Assembly: GCF_002077695.1 (NCBI RefSeq)
Contig: NZ_MWUE01000033.1
Coordinates: 124,001 to 188,000, forward strand
Source: Pantoea latae
GTDB taxonomy: Bacteria; Pseudomonadota; Gammaproteobacteria; Enterobacterales; Enterobacteriaceae
Reading direction: 5' to 3'
DNA length: 64,000 bases
Made by a program: the position numbers and the translations under genes. The notes beneath the pieces were generated by a model that saw only the letters and a list, made by a program, of their open reading frames with translations, ran no database searches and was not told the DNA's origin. Positions 57,663 to 64,000 of the stretch are shown piece by piece (the first letter of the stretch is position 1; every line of letters begins with the position of its first letter).

Positions 57663-59723
57663 ATGAAGTGGTTTTCAAAAAGCGCGCTGCTCTTCTCGGG
57701 CAAAACCTGCGTGGCCGCGTTTTTAGCGCTCTATATCGCATTAGAACTTAATCTTGATAAACCCGCCTGGTCGCTGACCACCGTCTATGTCGCATCGCAA
57801 CTCTATTCTGCCTCCACGATTTCTAAATCGGTATTCCGTTTTTTAGGGACGATACTGGGCGGGCTATTTGTCTTGCTGATCTATCCCGCCACCGTGCAGG
57901 ACCCCATGCTCTTCAGCCTCTGCATCTCGCTGTGGGTAGCGCTGTGTCTTTATCTGTCGCTGCACGATCGTACGCCAAAAAGCTATGTCTTTATGCTGGC
58001 CGGCTACAGCGCGGCGATAATGGGATTTCCCGACGTGACAGCGCCGACCGAAATTACCTATACCGTGATTTCGCGTATTGAAGAGATCAGCGTGGCAATA
58101 CTGTGCAGTAGCCTGGTGCACAGGCTTTTTATGCCGGTCTCGATGAGCAATATGCTGGAGCAGAGCGTCAGCATCTGGTATCAGAATGCCAGAAAACTCT
58201 GCGCGGAGCTGATGACGGCGATACCTAAAGAGAAGTCGCTGGAGCGTGAAGATATCCTGATCCAGATGGCGAACTATCCGCTCAATGTCGAAACGCTTAT
58301 TACCCATTGCGTCTATGAAGGCGAAGCGGCGCGCCGACTGATCCGTCTGGTCAGCGTTCAGTATCAGCATCTCTCCTACCTGATCCCGACGCTGACCGCC
58401 ATCGAAGCGCGCCTCAGTCTACTGGCGGAGCAGCAGATCACCTTTCCTGAACAGGTTGCGCAGACCTTTCAGCAATTCTTGCGCTGGTTAAACAGCACGG
58501 AGCATGGGGCAGAGACGCGCGCGATAAAAGAGAGTCTGGCGGCAGCGCAGCAGCAGCTTAGAGAAAGCTGGGAAAGCGGCAAGATGAATATCGAAGAGAG
58601 TCTACTGCTGACGGGTTTACTGGAGCGGCTGCTAAACTTTGTCCGCATTGCCGAAGCGTATCAGACCGTGGGCGATCGCGTCAGCGAGCTGACGCCGAGC
58701 GCTAAGCCCGGCAAGGTCGCGCGCAGTCACAAGCATGTCGATAAAGGGATGCTGCTTCTCTCCTGCTTAACCGCTTTTCTCGCTACTTTCCTGACGTCGC
58801 TTTTCTGGATCGGCAGCGGCTGGGTAGACGGCTCCACCGCACCAATGATGGCAGCCGTGCTTTGCTCCTTCTTTGCCGCAATGGACAGTCCGCTTGCGCC
58901 GATGAAGATATTTCTCAAGGGCGTGGTGGCGGCCATCTTCATCAGTATGCTCTATGTCACCTTACTGATTCCGGAAGCGACCTCTTTTGAATCACTGGTG
59001 CTTTGCCTGGCGCCAGGGTTAATGCTACTGGGCCTGGTGATTGCTAACCCTTCTACTAATTTAATTGGCCTGATTGTGGCGACGCAAATTCCTGGCCTGA
59101 TCGGCATGAGTCACGATTTCAAACCCAACCTGCTGCTTATAGTGAATGCTTCTCTGTCGACGCTGACCGGCATCGCTGCGGCGGTGTTGGTGACGGCAGT
59201 GATTCGCAACAAGCGTCCCGCCTGGACAGCGAAGCGCGCGCTGCGCAAAGGAATAAGAGAGCTGCTGCAGTTTATTACGGCTGTGGAGTTGAACAGCGCG
59301 TCGCTGTTGATGCGCCAGCAGTTCGTGGCACGAACCCTGGACAAGGTTAACGTTATTCTGCCTCGCAAACGCATCGACAGCGATGCGGAGCTTGCCGCAG
59401 GCGGTAACCTAATCACCGAGGCATGGTTAGGCGCCAACTGTTATGACTTCTATGCACGTCATCAGGCGCAGCTGGCGGAGCAGGGACTTAGCAGCGATCG
59501 CTTCTTCGGCGAGCTGCGTATCTTCCTGAAAAACCGTATCCGGCTTTTGCCGACCCAGCCGCATGAGGCGCTGCTTGAGGAGCTGAACAGGCTGATACTG
59601 GCGCTGGAAGCGCTGGCGCAGCGTGATAGCGGTTTCTATGCGCCGTTATTCCATCTATTCAACGTGCGGCTCTCACTCTATCCGCAGGCGCGCTGGCCGT
59701 TAATCAGGTCTCTTGAGGCATAA
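57663..59723 (+). CDS. FUSC-family aromatic acid efflux protein, AaeB-like
   Basis: A 686-aa inner-membrane protein of the fusaric acid resistance (FUSC/PET) family. Two blocks of about five to six helices (roughly 10-145 and 360-510) are separated by a helical cytoplasmic stretch (about 160-350) and followed by a C-terminal cytoplasmic domain. The first block shows KPAWSLTTVYVASQLYSASTISKSVFRFLGTILGG (about 33-67), the strongest family motif; the second has SGWVDGSTAPMMAAVLCSFFA. AaeB exports p-hydroxybenzoate and related acids with a periplasmic AaeA partner; no aaeA gene lies nearby. Aromatic acid export suits the padC gene on the same plasmid. Confidence 0.86.
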   Translation: MKWFSKSALLFSGKTCVAAFLALYIALELNLDKPAWSLTTVYVASQLYSASTISKSVFRFLGTILGGLFVLLIYPATVQDPMLFSLCISLWVALCLYLSLHDRTPKSYVFMLAGYSAAIMGFPDVTAPTEITYTVISRIEEISVAILCSSLVHRLFMPVSMSNMLEQSVSIWYQNARKLCAELMTAIPKEKSLEREDILIQMANYPLNVETLITHCVYEGEAARRLIRLVSVQYQHLSYLIPTLTAIEARLSLLAEQQITFPEQVAQTFQQFLRWLNSTEHGAETRAIKESLAAAQQQLRESWESGKMNIEESLLLTGLLERLLNFVRIAEAYQTVGDRVSELTPSAKPGKVARSHKHVDKGMLLLSCLTAFLATFLTSLFWIGSGWVDGSTAPMMAAVLCSFFAAMDSPLAPMKIFLKGVVAAIFISMLYVTLLIPEATSFESLVLCLAPGLMLLGLVIANPSTNLIGLIVATQIPGLIGMSHDFKPNLLLIVNASLSTLTGIAAAVLVTAVIRNKRPAWTAKRALRKGIRELLQFITAVELNSASLLMRQQFVARTLDKVNVILPRKRIDSDAELAAGGNLITEAWLGANCYDFYARHQAQLAEQGLSSDRFFGELRIFLKNRIRLLPTQPHEALLEELNRLILALEALAQRDSGFYAPLFHLFNVRLSLYPQARWPLIRSLEA

Positions 59724-59729
59724 AAAAAC

Positions 59730-59751
59730 CCTGACGGCTTCGGCTGTCAGG
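59730..59751. terminator. UUCG-loop hairpin after the FUSC gene
   Basis: A 9-pair stem (one G-T pair) with the stable tetraloop C-TTCG-G lies 7 bases after the FUSC stop. The A run (59722-59728) is on its left, so a T run follows only on the minus strand; rightward termination has just a weak CTCTTCT tail. Confidence 0.7.
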
Positions 59752-59774
59752 CTCTTCTGCCGTGAACAGTCCAG

Positions 59775-59790
59775 TGTGATCTAAATCGCA
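59775..59790 (+). promoter_or_regulatory. CRP-like site
   Basis: TGTGATCTAAATCGCA fits TGTGA-N6-TCACA with one mismatch. It lies about 105 bases before the YhcN-like start codon, and possible -10 boxes (GATAATAGT, TTATTATAT) lie between. CRP-cAMP control of that gene is possible. Confidence 0.4.
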
Positions 59791-59880
59791 CTTTTTGTTA
59801 GTCTGATAATAGTAACTTAGGTTATTATATCTTTCATCGAAGGCATGTTGCCTCGCACTAACAAAAGAAGGATTTTGACC

Positions 59881-60102
59881 ATGAAAAACGTAAAAACATT
59901 CGCTATCGCCGCCGTCGCTGCACTCTCTATGATCTCATTCGGCAGCTTTGCCGCGCAGAGCATCTCTGCACACGGCAGCACGCTGGATAGCGCCGAAGCG
60001 CATATTGCAGCGAAAGCCCAGGCTGAAGGCGCTTCAGGCTATAAAATTACCAGCGCCCGCGCCGACAACGGCGTGTATATGACCGCTGAACTCTATAAAT
60101 AA
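59881..60102 (+). CDS. YhcN/BhsA-family (DUF1471) periplasmic stress protein
   Basis: A 73-aa secreted protein with a signal peptide (cut after SFA at about residue 24) and one DUF1471 domain: AQSISAHGSTLDSAEAHIAAKAQAEGASGYKITSARADNGVYMTAELYK. E. coli has many members (BhsA, McbA, YhcN) that respond to copper, peroxide, acid or biofilm growth. The ending GYKITSAR...MTAELYK is typical. The ATG at 59881 was chosen for its AAGGA and the signal peptide; the frame extends 12 codons further. A terminator follows. Confidence 0.87.
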   Translation: MKNVKTFAIAAVAALSMISFGSFAAQSISAHGSTLDSAEAHIAAKAQAEGASGYKITSARADNGVYMTAELYK

Positions 60103-60128
60103 CGGATGGTCGTACAGGGACGTGCCAG

Positions 60129-60156
60129 AAAAGGCTGCCGCAAGGCAGCCTTTTTT
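60129..60156. terminator. bidirectional terminator after the YhcN-like gene
   Basis: AAGGCTGCC/GGCAGCCTT (60131-60139 with 60144-60152) with loop GCAA, an A run before it and a T run after it. It separates two convergent genes. Confidence 0.92.
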
Positions 60157-60174
60157 GTGGGCGCAGAGATGAGA

Positions 60175-60900
60175 TTAGTAAGGCGAGCGGGTAGGGCGCA
60201 CCACAATTTCGCTCACGTCGACATCATCAGGCTGTTCGATGGCGAAGCGCACCGCGCGACCAATAGCGGCCGGCTGTAGCGCAATAGCGCGGTAATCGTC
60301 CATCAGCGCGGCAGCAGCGGGATCGGTGATGGTTTTCGCCAGCTCGCTCTCCACCACGCCGGGATGAATACAGGTGACGCGCAGCTGGGTATTCTCCTGC
60401 CGTAAACCGTCGGAGATGGCGCGTACCGCAAACTTGGTGGCGCAGTATACGGCCGCGGTCGGCGACACGCTCAGCGCGCCGATAGAAGCGATATTGATAA
60501 TATGGCCCGTCTCGCGCGCCAGCATGGGCGGCAGCACGGCGGCAATGCCATACAGCACGCCTTTGATATTAACGTCCACCATCTGATCCCACTCGTCTAC
60601 CTTCAGCGACGCCAGCGGCGACAGCGGCATGACGCCCGCATTGTTGATCATCACGTCGATACGCCCCCATCTCTCCAGTGCGACATCAGCAAACTGCTGA
60701 ACGGAGGCGCGTGACGTCACCTCAAGCGCGGCGACCGCCACCTCGGCGCCCTGCTGTTCCAGTTCCGCCGCCAGCGCCTGCAGGCGATCGACGCGGCGCG
60801 CGCCGAGCAGCAGCCTTGCGCCGCTTGCGGCCAGCTCGCGCGCAATGCCAGCGCCGATACCGCTGGATGCGCCGGTAATTAAAATCACTTTATCACTCAT
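60175..60900 (-). CDS. short-chain dehydrogenase (SDR), YdfG-like
   Basis: A 241-aa classical SDR oxidoreductase. The cofactor motif is ITGASSGIGAGIARELAASG (7-26), followed by GARR (32-35), where the Arg residues favour NADP(H). NNAG is at about 86-89, and the catalytic Ser and the full YCATK (Tyr to Lys, about 151-155) are present. The C-terminal domain ends VDVSEIVVRPTRSPY, like YdfG-type enzymes that reduce serine, 3-hydroxy acids or aldehydes. It is divergent from a LysR gene with about 100 bases between; that regulator likely controls it. Confidence 0.87.
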   Translation of the reverse strand: MSDKVILITGASSGIGAGIARELAASGARLLLGARRVDRLQALAAELEQQGAEVAVAALEVTSRASVQQFADVALERWGRIDVMINNAGVMPLSPLASLKVDEWDQMVDVNIKGVLYGIAAVLPPMLARETGHIINIASIGALSVSPTAAVYCATKFAVRAISDGLRQENTQLRVTCIHPGVVESELAKTITDPAAAALMDDYRAIALQPAAIGRAVRFAIEQPDDVDVSEIVVRPTRSPY

Positions 60901-60999
60901 GGTGTCACCTCTGTGGTTAGCTGTCTGGCGATCTTAGGCCTGCTGGACTATAAAGAGAATCCATCTATGCCTTACCTGACTGGTCACTGAGACTAACCA

Positions 61000-61884
61000 A
61001 TGATGCTGGATAAAAATGCGCTTGAGGTGTTCGTCACGCTGGTGCAAACGCGTAATTTCCGCGTGGCGTCGGAGAAACTGGGCGTAACGCGCCCGGCGAT
61101 TAGCCAGACGCTGCGGCGGCTGGAGGACAGGCTGCAAATCTCGCTGATACAGCGCACCACTCGCAGCCTGAGCCTTACCGAGGCGGGCGAAAGGCTCTAC
61201 GCCGAGGTGGCGCCGGCAATAGCGCAGCTCAATCAGGCCGTGATCGACATTACCGCGCTGGCAGGCGAACCGCGTGGCATGCTGCGCCTGGCGGTCTCTT
61301 CTATCGCGGAACGTTTTCTCAACGGCGAACTGCTGGCGGAATTTATCACGCGCTATCCACAGATTGAGCTGGATATCACCGTGACCGATAGAGAGTTCGA
61401 TATTGTGCAGCAGGGTTATGATGCCGGCGTTCGGCTGGGCGAAATCATCGCTCAGGATATGATCGCGGTGCCAGTATCGCGTCACCAGCGCCAGATGGTG
61501 GTGGCATCGCCCGCCTATCTGGCGCGTCGAGGCGCGCCGCAGCATCCTGACGAGTTGTTGCAGCACTGCTGTATCGGCTGGCGACGCGAGCCGGGCGTGG
61601 CGGCCTATCGCTGGGAGTTTGAGGAACAGGGCAGGGCATTCGACGTCGCGGTCAACGCGCAGCTGAATACCAACGATATGGGGGTGATGATCCGCACCGC
61701 CTGCGCAGGCGGCGGCATCGCTATCGGGCTGGAGGAGACCTGGCAACCCTGGGTCGCGCGCGGGGAATTAATCCCGCTGCTGGACGCGTATTTGCCTGCA
61801 TTCGCTGGGTTCTATCTCTACTTCCCCAGCCGGAAAAATCTGGCGCCTAAACTACGGGCGCTGATCGATCATATGAAAATGTGA
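61000..61884 (+). CDS. LysR-family regulator, CrgA/DmlR-like
   Basis: A 294-aa LysR-type regulator. The HTH region reads ALEVFVTLVQTRNFRVASEKLGVTRPAISQTLRRLEDRL (about 7-45), and the ligand-binding domain follows from about 90. LTEAGERLYAEVAPAI (about 61-76) is the linker helix common to the CrgA/DmlR branch, and RLGEIIAQDMIAVPVS (about 145-160) is another of its motifs. It is divergent from the SDR gene, the usual target geometry. It converges on yciT with 8 bases between the stops. Confidence 0.87.
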   Translation: MMLDKNALEVFVTLVQTRNFRVASEKLGVTRPAISQTLRRLEDRLQISLIQRTTRSLSLTEAGERLYAEVAPAIAQLNQAVIDITALAGEPRGMLRLAVSSIAERFLNGELLAEFITRYPQIELDITVTDREFDIVQQGYDAGVRLGEIIAQDMIAVPVSRHQRQMVVASPAYLARRGAPQHPDELLQHCCIGWRREPGVAAYRWEFEEQGRAFDVAVNAQLNTNDMGVMIRTACAGGGIAIGLEETWQPWVARGELIPLLDAYLPAFAGFYLYFPSRKNLAPKLRALIDHMKM

Positions 61885-61892
61885 GGCGCCGC

Positions 61893-62642
61893 TCAGGGCT
61901 GCGCCACGCACGTCACCGCCACCTCCTGCTCTTCCAGCAGCCGGAGCGTTTCGGCGCGCAGGCTGCTGTCGGTAATCACCTGTTTAACCTGATAAACCGG
62001 CGACAGCGGATAGGGATGGATCTGACCAAATTTGGACGCGTCTGTCAGCGCCCAGGTGGGCGCGTTCTTCGCCAGCACCGCGTCAACGACGTCGCAGCGC
62101 AGCATATTGCGACCGGTAAATCCGGTTTCCGCCTGCCAGCCGTCCACGCCGATAAATGCCTTATGAAAGTGTATCTGCTGAATACAGTGGCGCGTTAACG
62201 GGCCGACCATCGACTGGCTGCTCTTTTGCAACAGCCCGCCCGGCACGATCACGTCGCACGCCGCGTCTTTCAGCAGATGGGCGATAAAATGGCTGACGGT
62301 TACCACCGTAATATCGGCGCGATCGGCCAGCAGACGCGCCAGCAACGCGTTACTGCTACCGCCTTCGATAAACACCGTTTCGCCGCTTTCAATCAGGCCA
62401 GCGGCGTGACTGGCCAGCGCCTGCTTGAGTTCATAGCGCGTATGCATGCGCATACCGACGTTATCGCTGTCCAGCGCCAGCGCCGAACCGTGGACGCGCC
62501 GCAGAAAATGGTCACGCTCCAGCAGATTAAGATCCTGGCGAATGGTCACTTCGGAGACGCCAGTCAGCTGGGCCAGTTCGCTGACCGTGACGCTGCCGCG
62601 CATATTAACGAGTTGGATGATCTGTTGATGACGAGCGTTCAT
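61893..62642 (-). CDS. yciT: DeoR-family regulator YciT
   Basis: A 249-aa DeoR/GlpR-type regulator. The N-terminal winged helix is ARHQQIIQLVNMRGSVTVSELAQLTGVSEVTIRQDLNLLERDHFLRRVHGSA (3-54), and the sugar-phosphate sensor domain follows at about 75-235 with ESGETVFIEGGSSNALLARLL and FIGVDGWQAETGFTGRNMLRCDVV. It matches E. coli YciT closely, including the SMVGPLTRHCIQQIHFHKAF block. YciT's regulon is poorly known; a link to osmotic stress and motility has been suggested for it. No sugar operon is next to it here. Confidence 0.85.
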   Translation of the reverse strand: MNARHQQIIQLVNMRGSVTVSELAQLTGVSEVTIRQDLNLLERDHFLRRVHGSALALDSDNVGMRMHTRYELKQALASHAAGLIESGETVFIEGGSSNALLARLLADRADITVVTVSHFIAHLLKDAACDVIVPGGLLQKSSQSMVGPLTRHCIQQIHFHKAFIGVDGWQAETGFTGRNMLRCDVVDAVLAKNAPTWALTDASKFGQIHPYPLSPVYQVKQVITDSSLRAETLRLLEEQEVAVTCVAQP

Positions 62643-62717
62643 GCGAGCCGTTTATCAGAAAAGGGTGGCGCCAGTGTAGCAGAGAGGCGCCGCGCAGGGG
62701 ACGCTGCGCGGCGATGT

Positions 62718-63980
62718 TCAGACCAGACCGAGCGCGCGGCGGCCGTTGTCGTTAAGATCGTCCAGGGTAAAACGATCGCGCCAGCCTGTTTCATAGTCTT
62801 CCGGCGGGAAATCGGCCGGCGAGCGGCCCAGCGCCAGCGCCTCGGCGACCTGCTGCACGCAGGCGCGGTTTTTCGCACACATCGGCGCGGCGGGAATATA
62901 CATCACGTTGCCCCAGCCCTGCTGATTTTCAACCGGCGCAAAAGAGTGGATCACATCGCAATGCCACCACACCGAGTCGCCTGCTTCCAGCGGCGGAATA
63001 GAGCAGAGGCCGTCGATCAGCAGCGGATGCCATTTTGCGCTGACGGGCAGCACCTTGCCCGGCGCCACGCCGCACAGCTCATCCTCCGGCACGTCGTCGA
63101 GCAGCGGACGCAGCAGAATATAGGCCATCGCTTCCGGCACCGGCACGACGTGCAGCAGTCCCTGTCCGGCAAGCATATCTGACAGCGCGGTCCAGCCCTG
63201 GAAGGTGCGAAACGCCGAGCATTTGGTGGTATCCGGCACGTCATACTCGTTCACCTCGGTGCGCCACGCCGCATCCCAGGGATCGTAGGCCTCTGTGTCG
63301 CCGTGGAAAATAGCGGCGAACACCTGTTGATAGGCGGGCAGTAGCCAGCGCTCCAGCGCGCCGGAGTCGGTGTGCGCGCCCAGACCGTTCGAGGTGGTGC
63401 CGGGCGGACGGCGACGAATGCGGTCGGGATAGATAATGCTGACGTCTGGATCAAACCACTGCTTGCCCTGGGAAGAGAAACGCCACAGGCGGTTGAGAAA
63501 CGACTGCACCTGCGTCGTGGCGTCGCTCTGACGCGCCTGCATCTGCGCCTGTGACCAGTAGATCGGGAAAATCTCCGGGCGCGACGCTTCCAGGCTGCCG
63601 AAGAAGTTGTCGCCAGGTCCGCGATACTGGGCGTCGAAGTCGTTAAGGTCGAGATAATCAAGCAGCGACTGGTCCCACGCCAGCGCCTGCTCGCGCGGGA
63701 ACTGCTTCTTGACCACCACGCAGCCGCGTCGCTTGATGCGCGCCAGGGTTTCATTTGAAACCCGACCGCTGGCGATATCGCTGTGTTCGACGACCGGCCA
63801 CGCTGTGCCGAACTGGCGCTCTTCAGCTTTCGCTTCCGCAATGGCGCTTTCGATATGCTGACTAATGCGGGCGAACAGCGCGTCGACATCGCCGATTTGC
63901 TGACGCAGCTGCTGTTTAAAGGTGCGAATCGCTACGCTAATATTTTCTGGTAACGGCGTAGCCTGAGTCTGTAGGGTCAT
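62718..63980 (-). CDS. ybiU: YbiU-family protein (DUF1479)
   Basis: A 420-aa protein of the DUF1479 family, nearly the same size as E. coli YbiU (421 aa). It is believed to have a double-stranded beta-helix like 2-oxoglutarate/Fe(II) oxygenases. GLGAHTDSGALERWLLP (about 205-221) gives an HxD-type pair, and a later His (WWHCDVIHSF, about 342-351) and Arg could complete an iron site. No reaction is known. The whole gene is inside the window; it starts 20 bases before the right edge. Confidence 0.87.
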   Translation of the reverse strand: MTLQTQATPLPENISVAIRTFKQQLRQQIGDVDALFARISQHIESAIAEAKAEERQFGTAWPVVEHSDIASGRVSNETLARIKRRGCVVVKKQFPREQALAWDQSLLDYLDLNDFDAQYRGPGDNFFGSLEASRPEIFPIYWSQAQMQARQSDATTQVQSFLNRLWRFSSQGKQWFDPDVSIIYPDRIRRRPPGTTSNGLGAHTDSGALERWLLPAYQQVFAAIFHGDTEAYDPWDAAWRTEVNEYDVPDTTKCSAFRTFQGWTALSDMLAGQGLLHVVPVPEAMAYILLRPLLDDVPEDELCGVAPGKVLPVSAKWHPLLIDGLCSIPPLEAGDSVWWHCDVIHSFAPVENQQGWGNVMYIPAAPMCAKNRACVQQVAEALALGRSPADFPPEDYETGWRDRFTLDDLNDNGRRALGLV

Positions 63981-64000
63981 GCTGGCCTCCGCAGGCGGGT

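Overview
The window looks like part of a large plasmid from a plant-associated enterobacterium of the Pantoea/Erwinia group. Three things point there: a complete zeaxanthin-diglucoside carotenoid cluster in the order crtE-idi-crtX-crtY-crtI-crtB with convergent crtZ; an IncFIB-type RepA flanked by many 15-bp iterons; and a P1-type parA-parB-parS partition locus. This set matches what is known of the Large Pantoea Plasmid (LPP-1) group. I infer the species group from protein resemblance only. No rRNA, tRNA, insertion sequence, phage or CRISPR array was seen.

Layout, left to right. 1-2.1 kb: the 3' end of fucO, an NT5C-like nucleotidase, the 57-aa orphan toxin OrtT and a small lipoprotein. 2.1-4.1 kb: a leftward stress operon yciF-yciE-katN. 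4.5-11.5 kb: a NimT/CynX-type transporter, cupin, glutaminase, a DUF2946/PepSY metal-associated pair, pirin, a small HTH protein and YtfJ. 11.6-18.9 kb: carotenoid genes with tightly overlapping ends. 19-24.6 kb: GST, Zn-alcohol dehydrogenase, flavin reductase, a thioredoxin-fold protein and two YsnF-type stress proteins. 25.3-29 kb: two c-di-GMP enzymes of opposite sign around a phenolic acid decarboxylase. 29-35.6 kb: a molybdate-type ABC pair without an ATPase, an ASCH protein, and a complete polar amino acid ABC transporter with an M20 amidohydrolase. 35.9-51.3 kb: alpha/beta hydrolase, LysR/SDR pair, P-type ATPase, DJ-1 family protein, a Fur-box esterase, two tandem capsule-type glycosyltransferases, AzlCD with an XRE-cupin regulator, acetyltransferases, a DadA-like oxidase and succinate semialdehyde dehydrogenase. 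51.3-56.5 kb: replication and partition. 56.5-64 kb: SsuA, a FUSC aromatic efflux protein, a YhcN-like protein, SDR/LysR, YciT and YbiU.

The replication-partition core is the most structured DNA. A DnaA box and a run of Dam (GATC) sites spaced about one helical turn apart lie before five inverted iterons with a 21-22 bp period. RepA follows, then four inverted and nineteen direct iterons, an autoregulatory inverted repeat at the parA promoter, parAB, and parS-like motifs after parB. A 20-base copy of the parS core also occurs about 55 kb away, at 1433-1452, upstream of ortT. Much of the cargo fits life on plants: carotenoids, phenolic acid decarboxylation, aromatic efflux, oxidative stress proteins and c-di-GMP control.

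Five small genes below 60 codons are proposed (ortT, a lipoprotein, and peptides near 11.4, 22.7 and 41.5 kb), plus a 48-aa candidate at 27.8 kb. Start codons were moved from the longest reading frame where a ribosome binding site or family alignment decided it.
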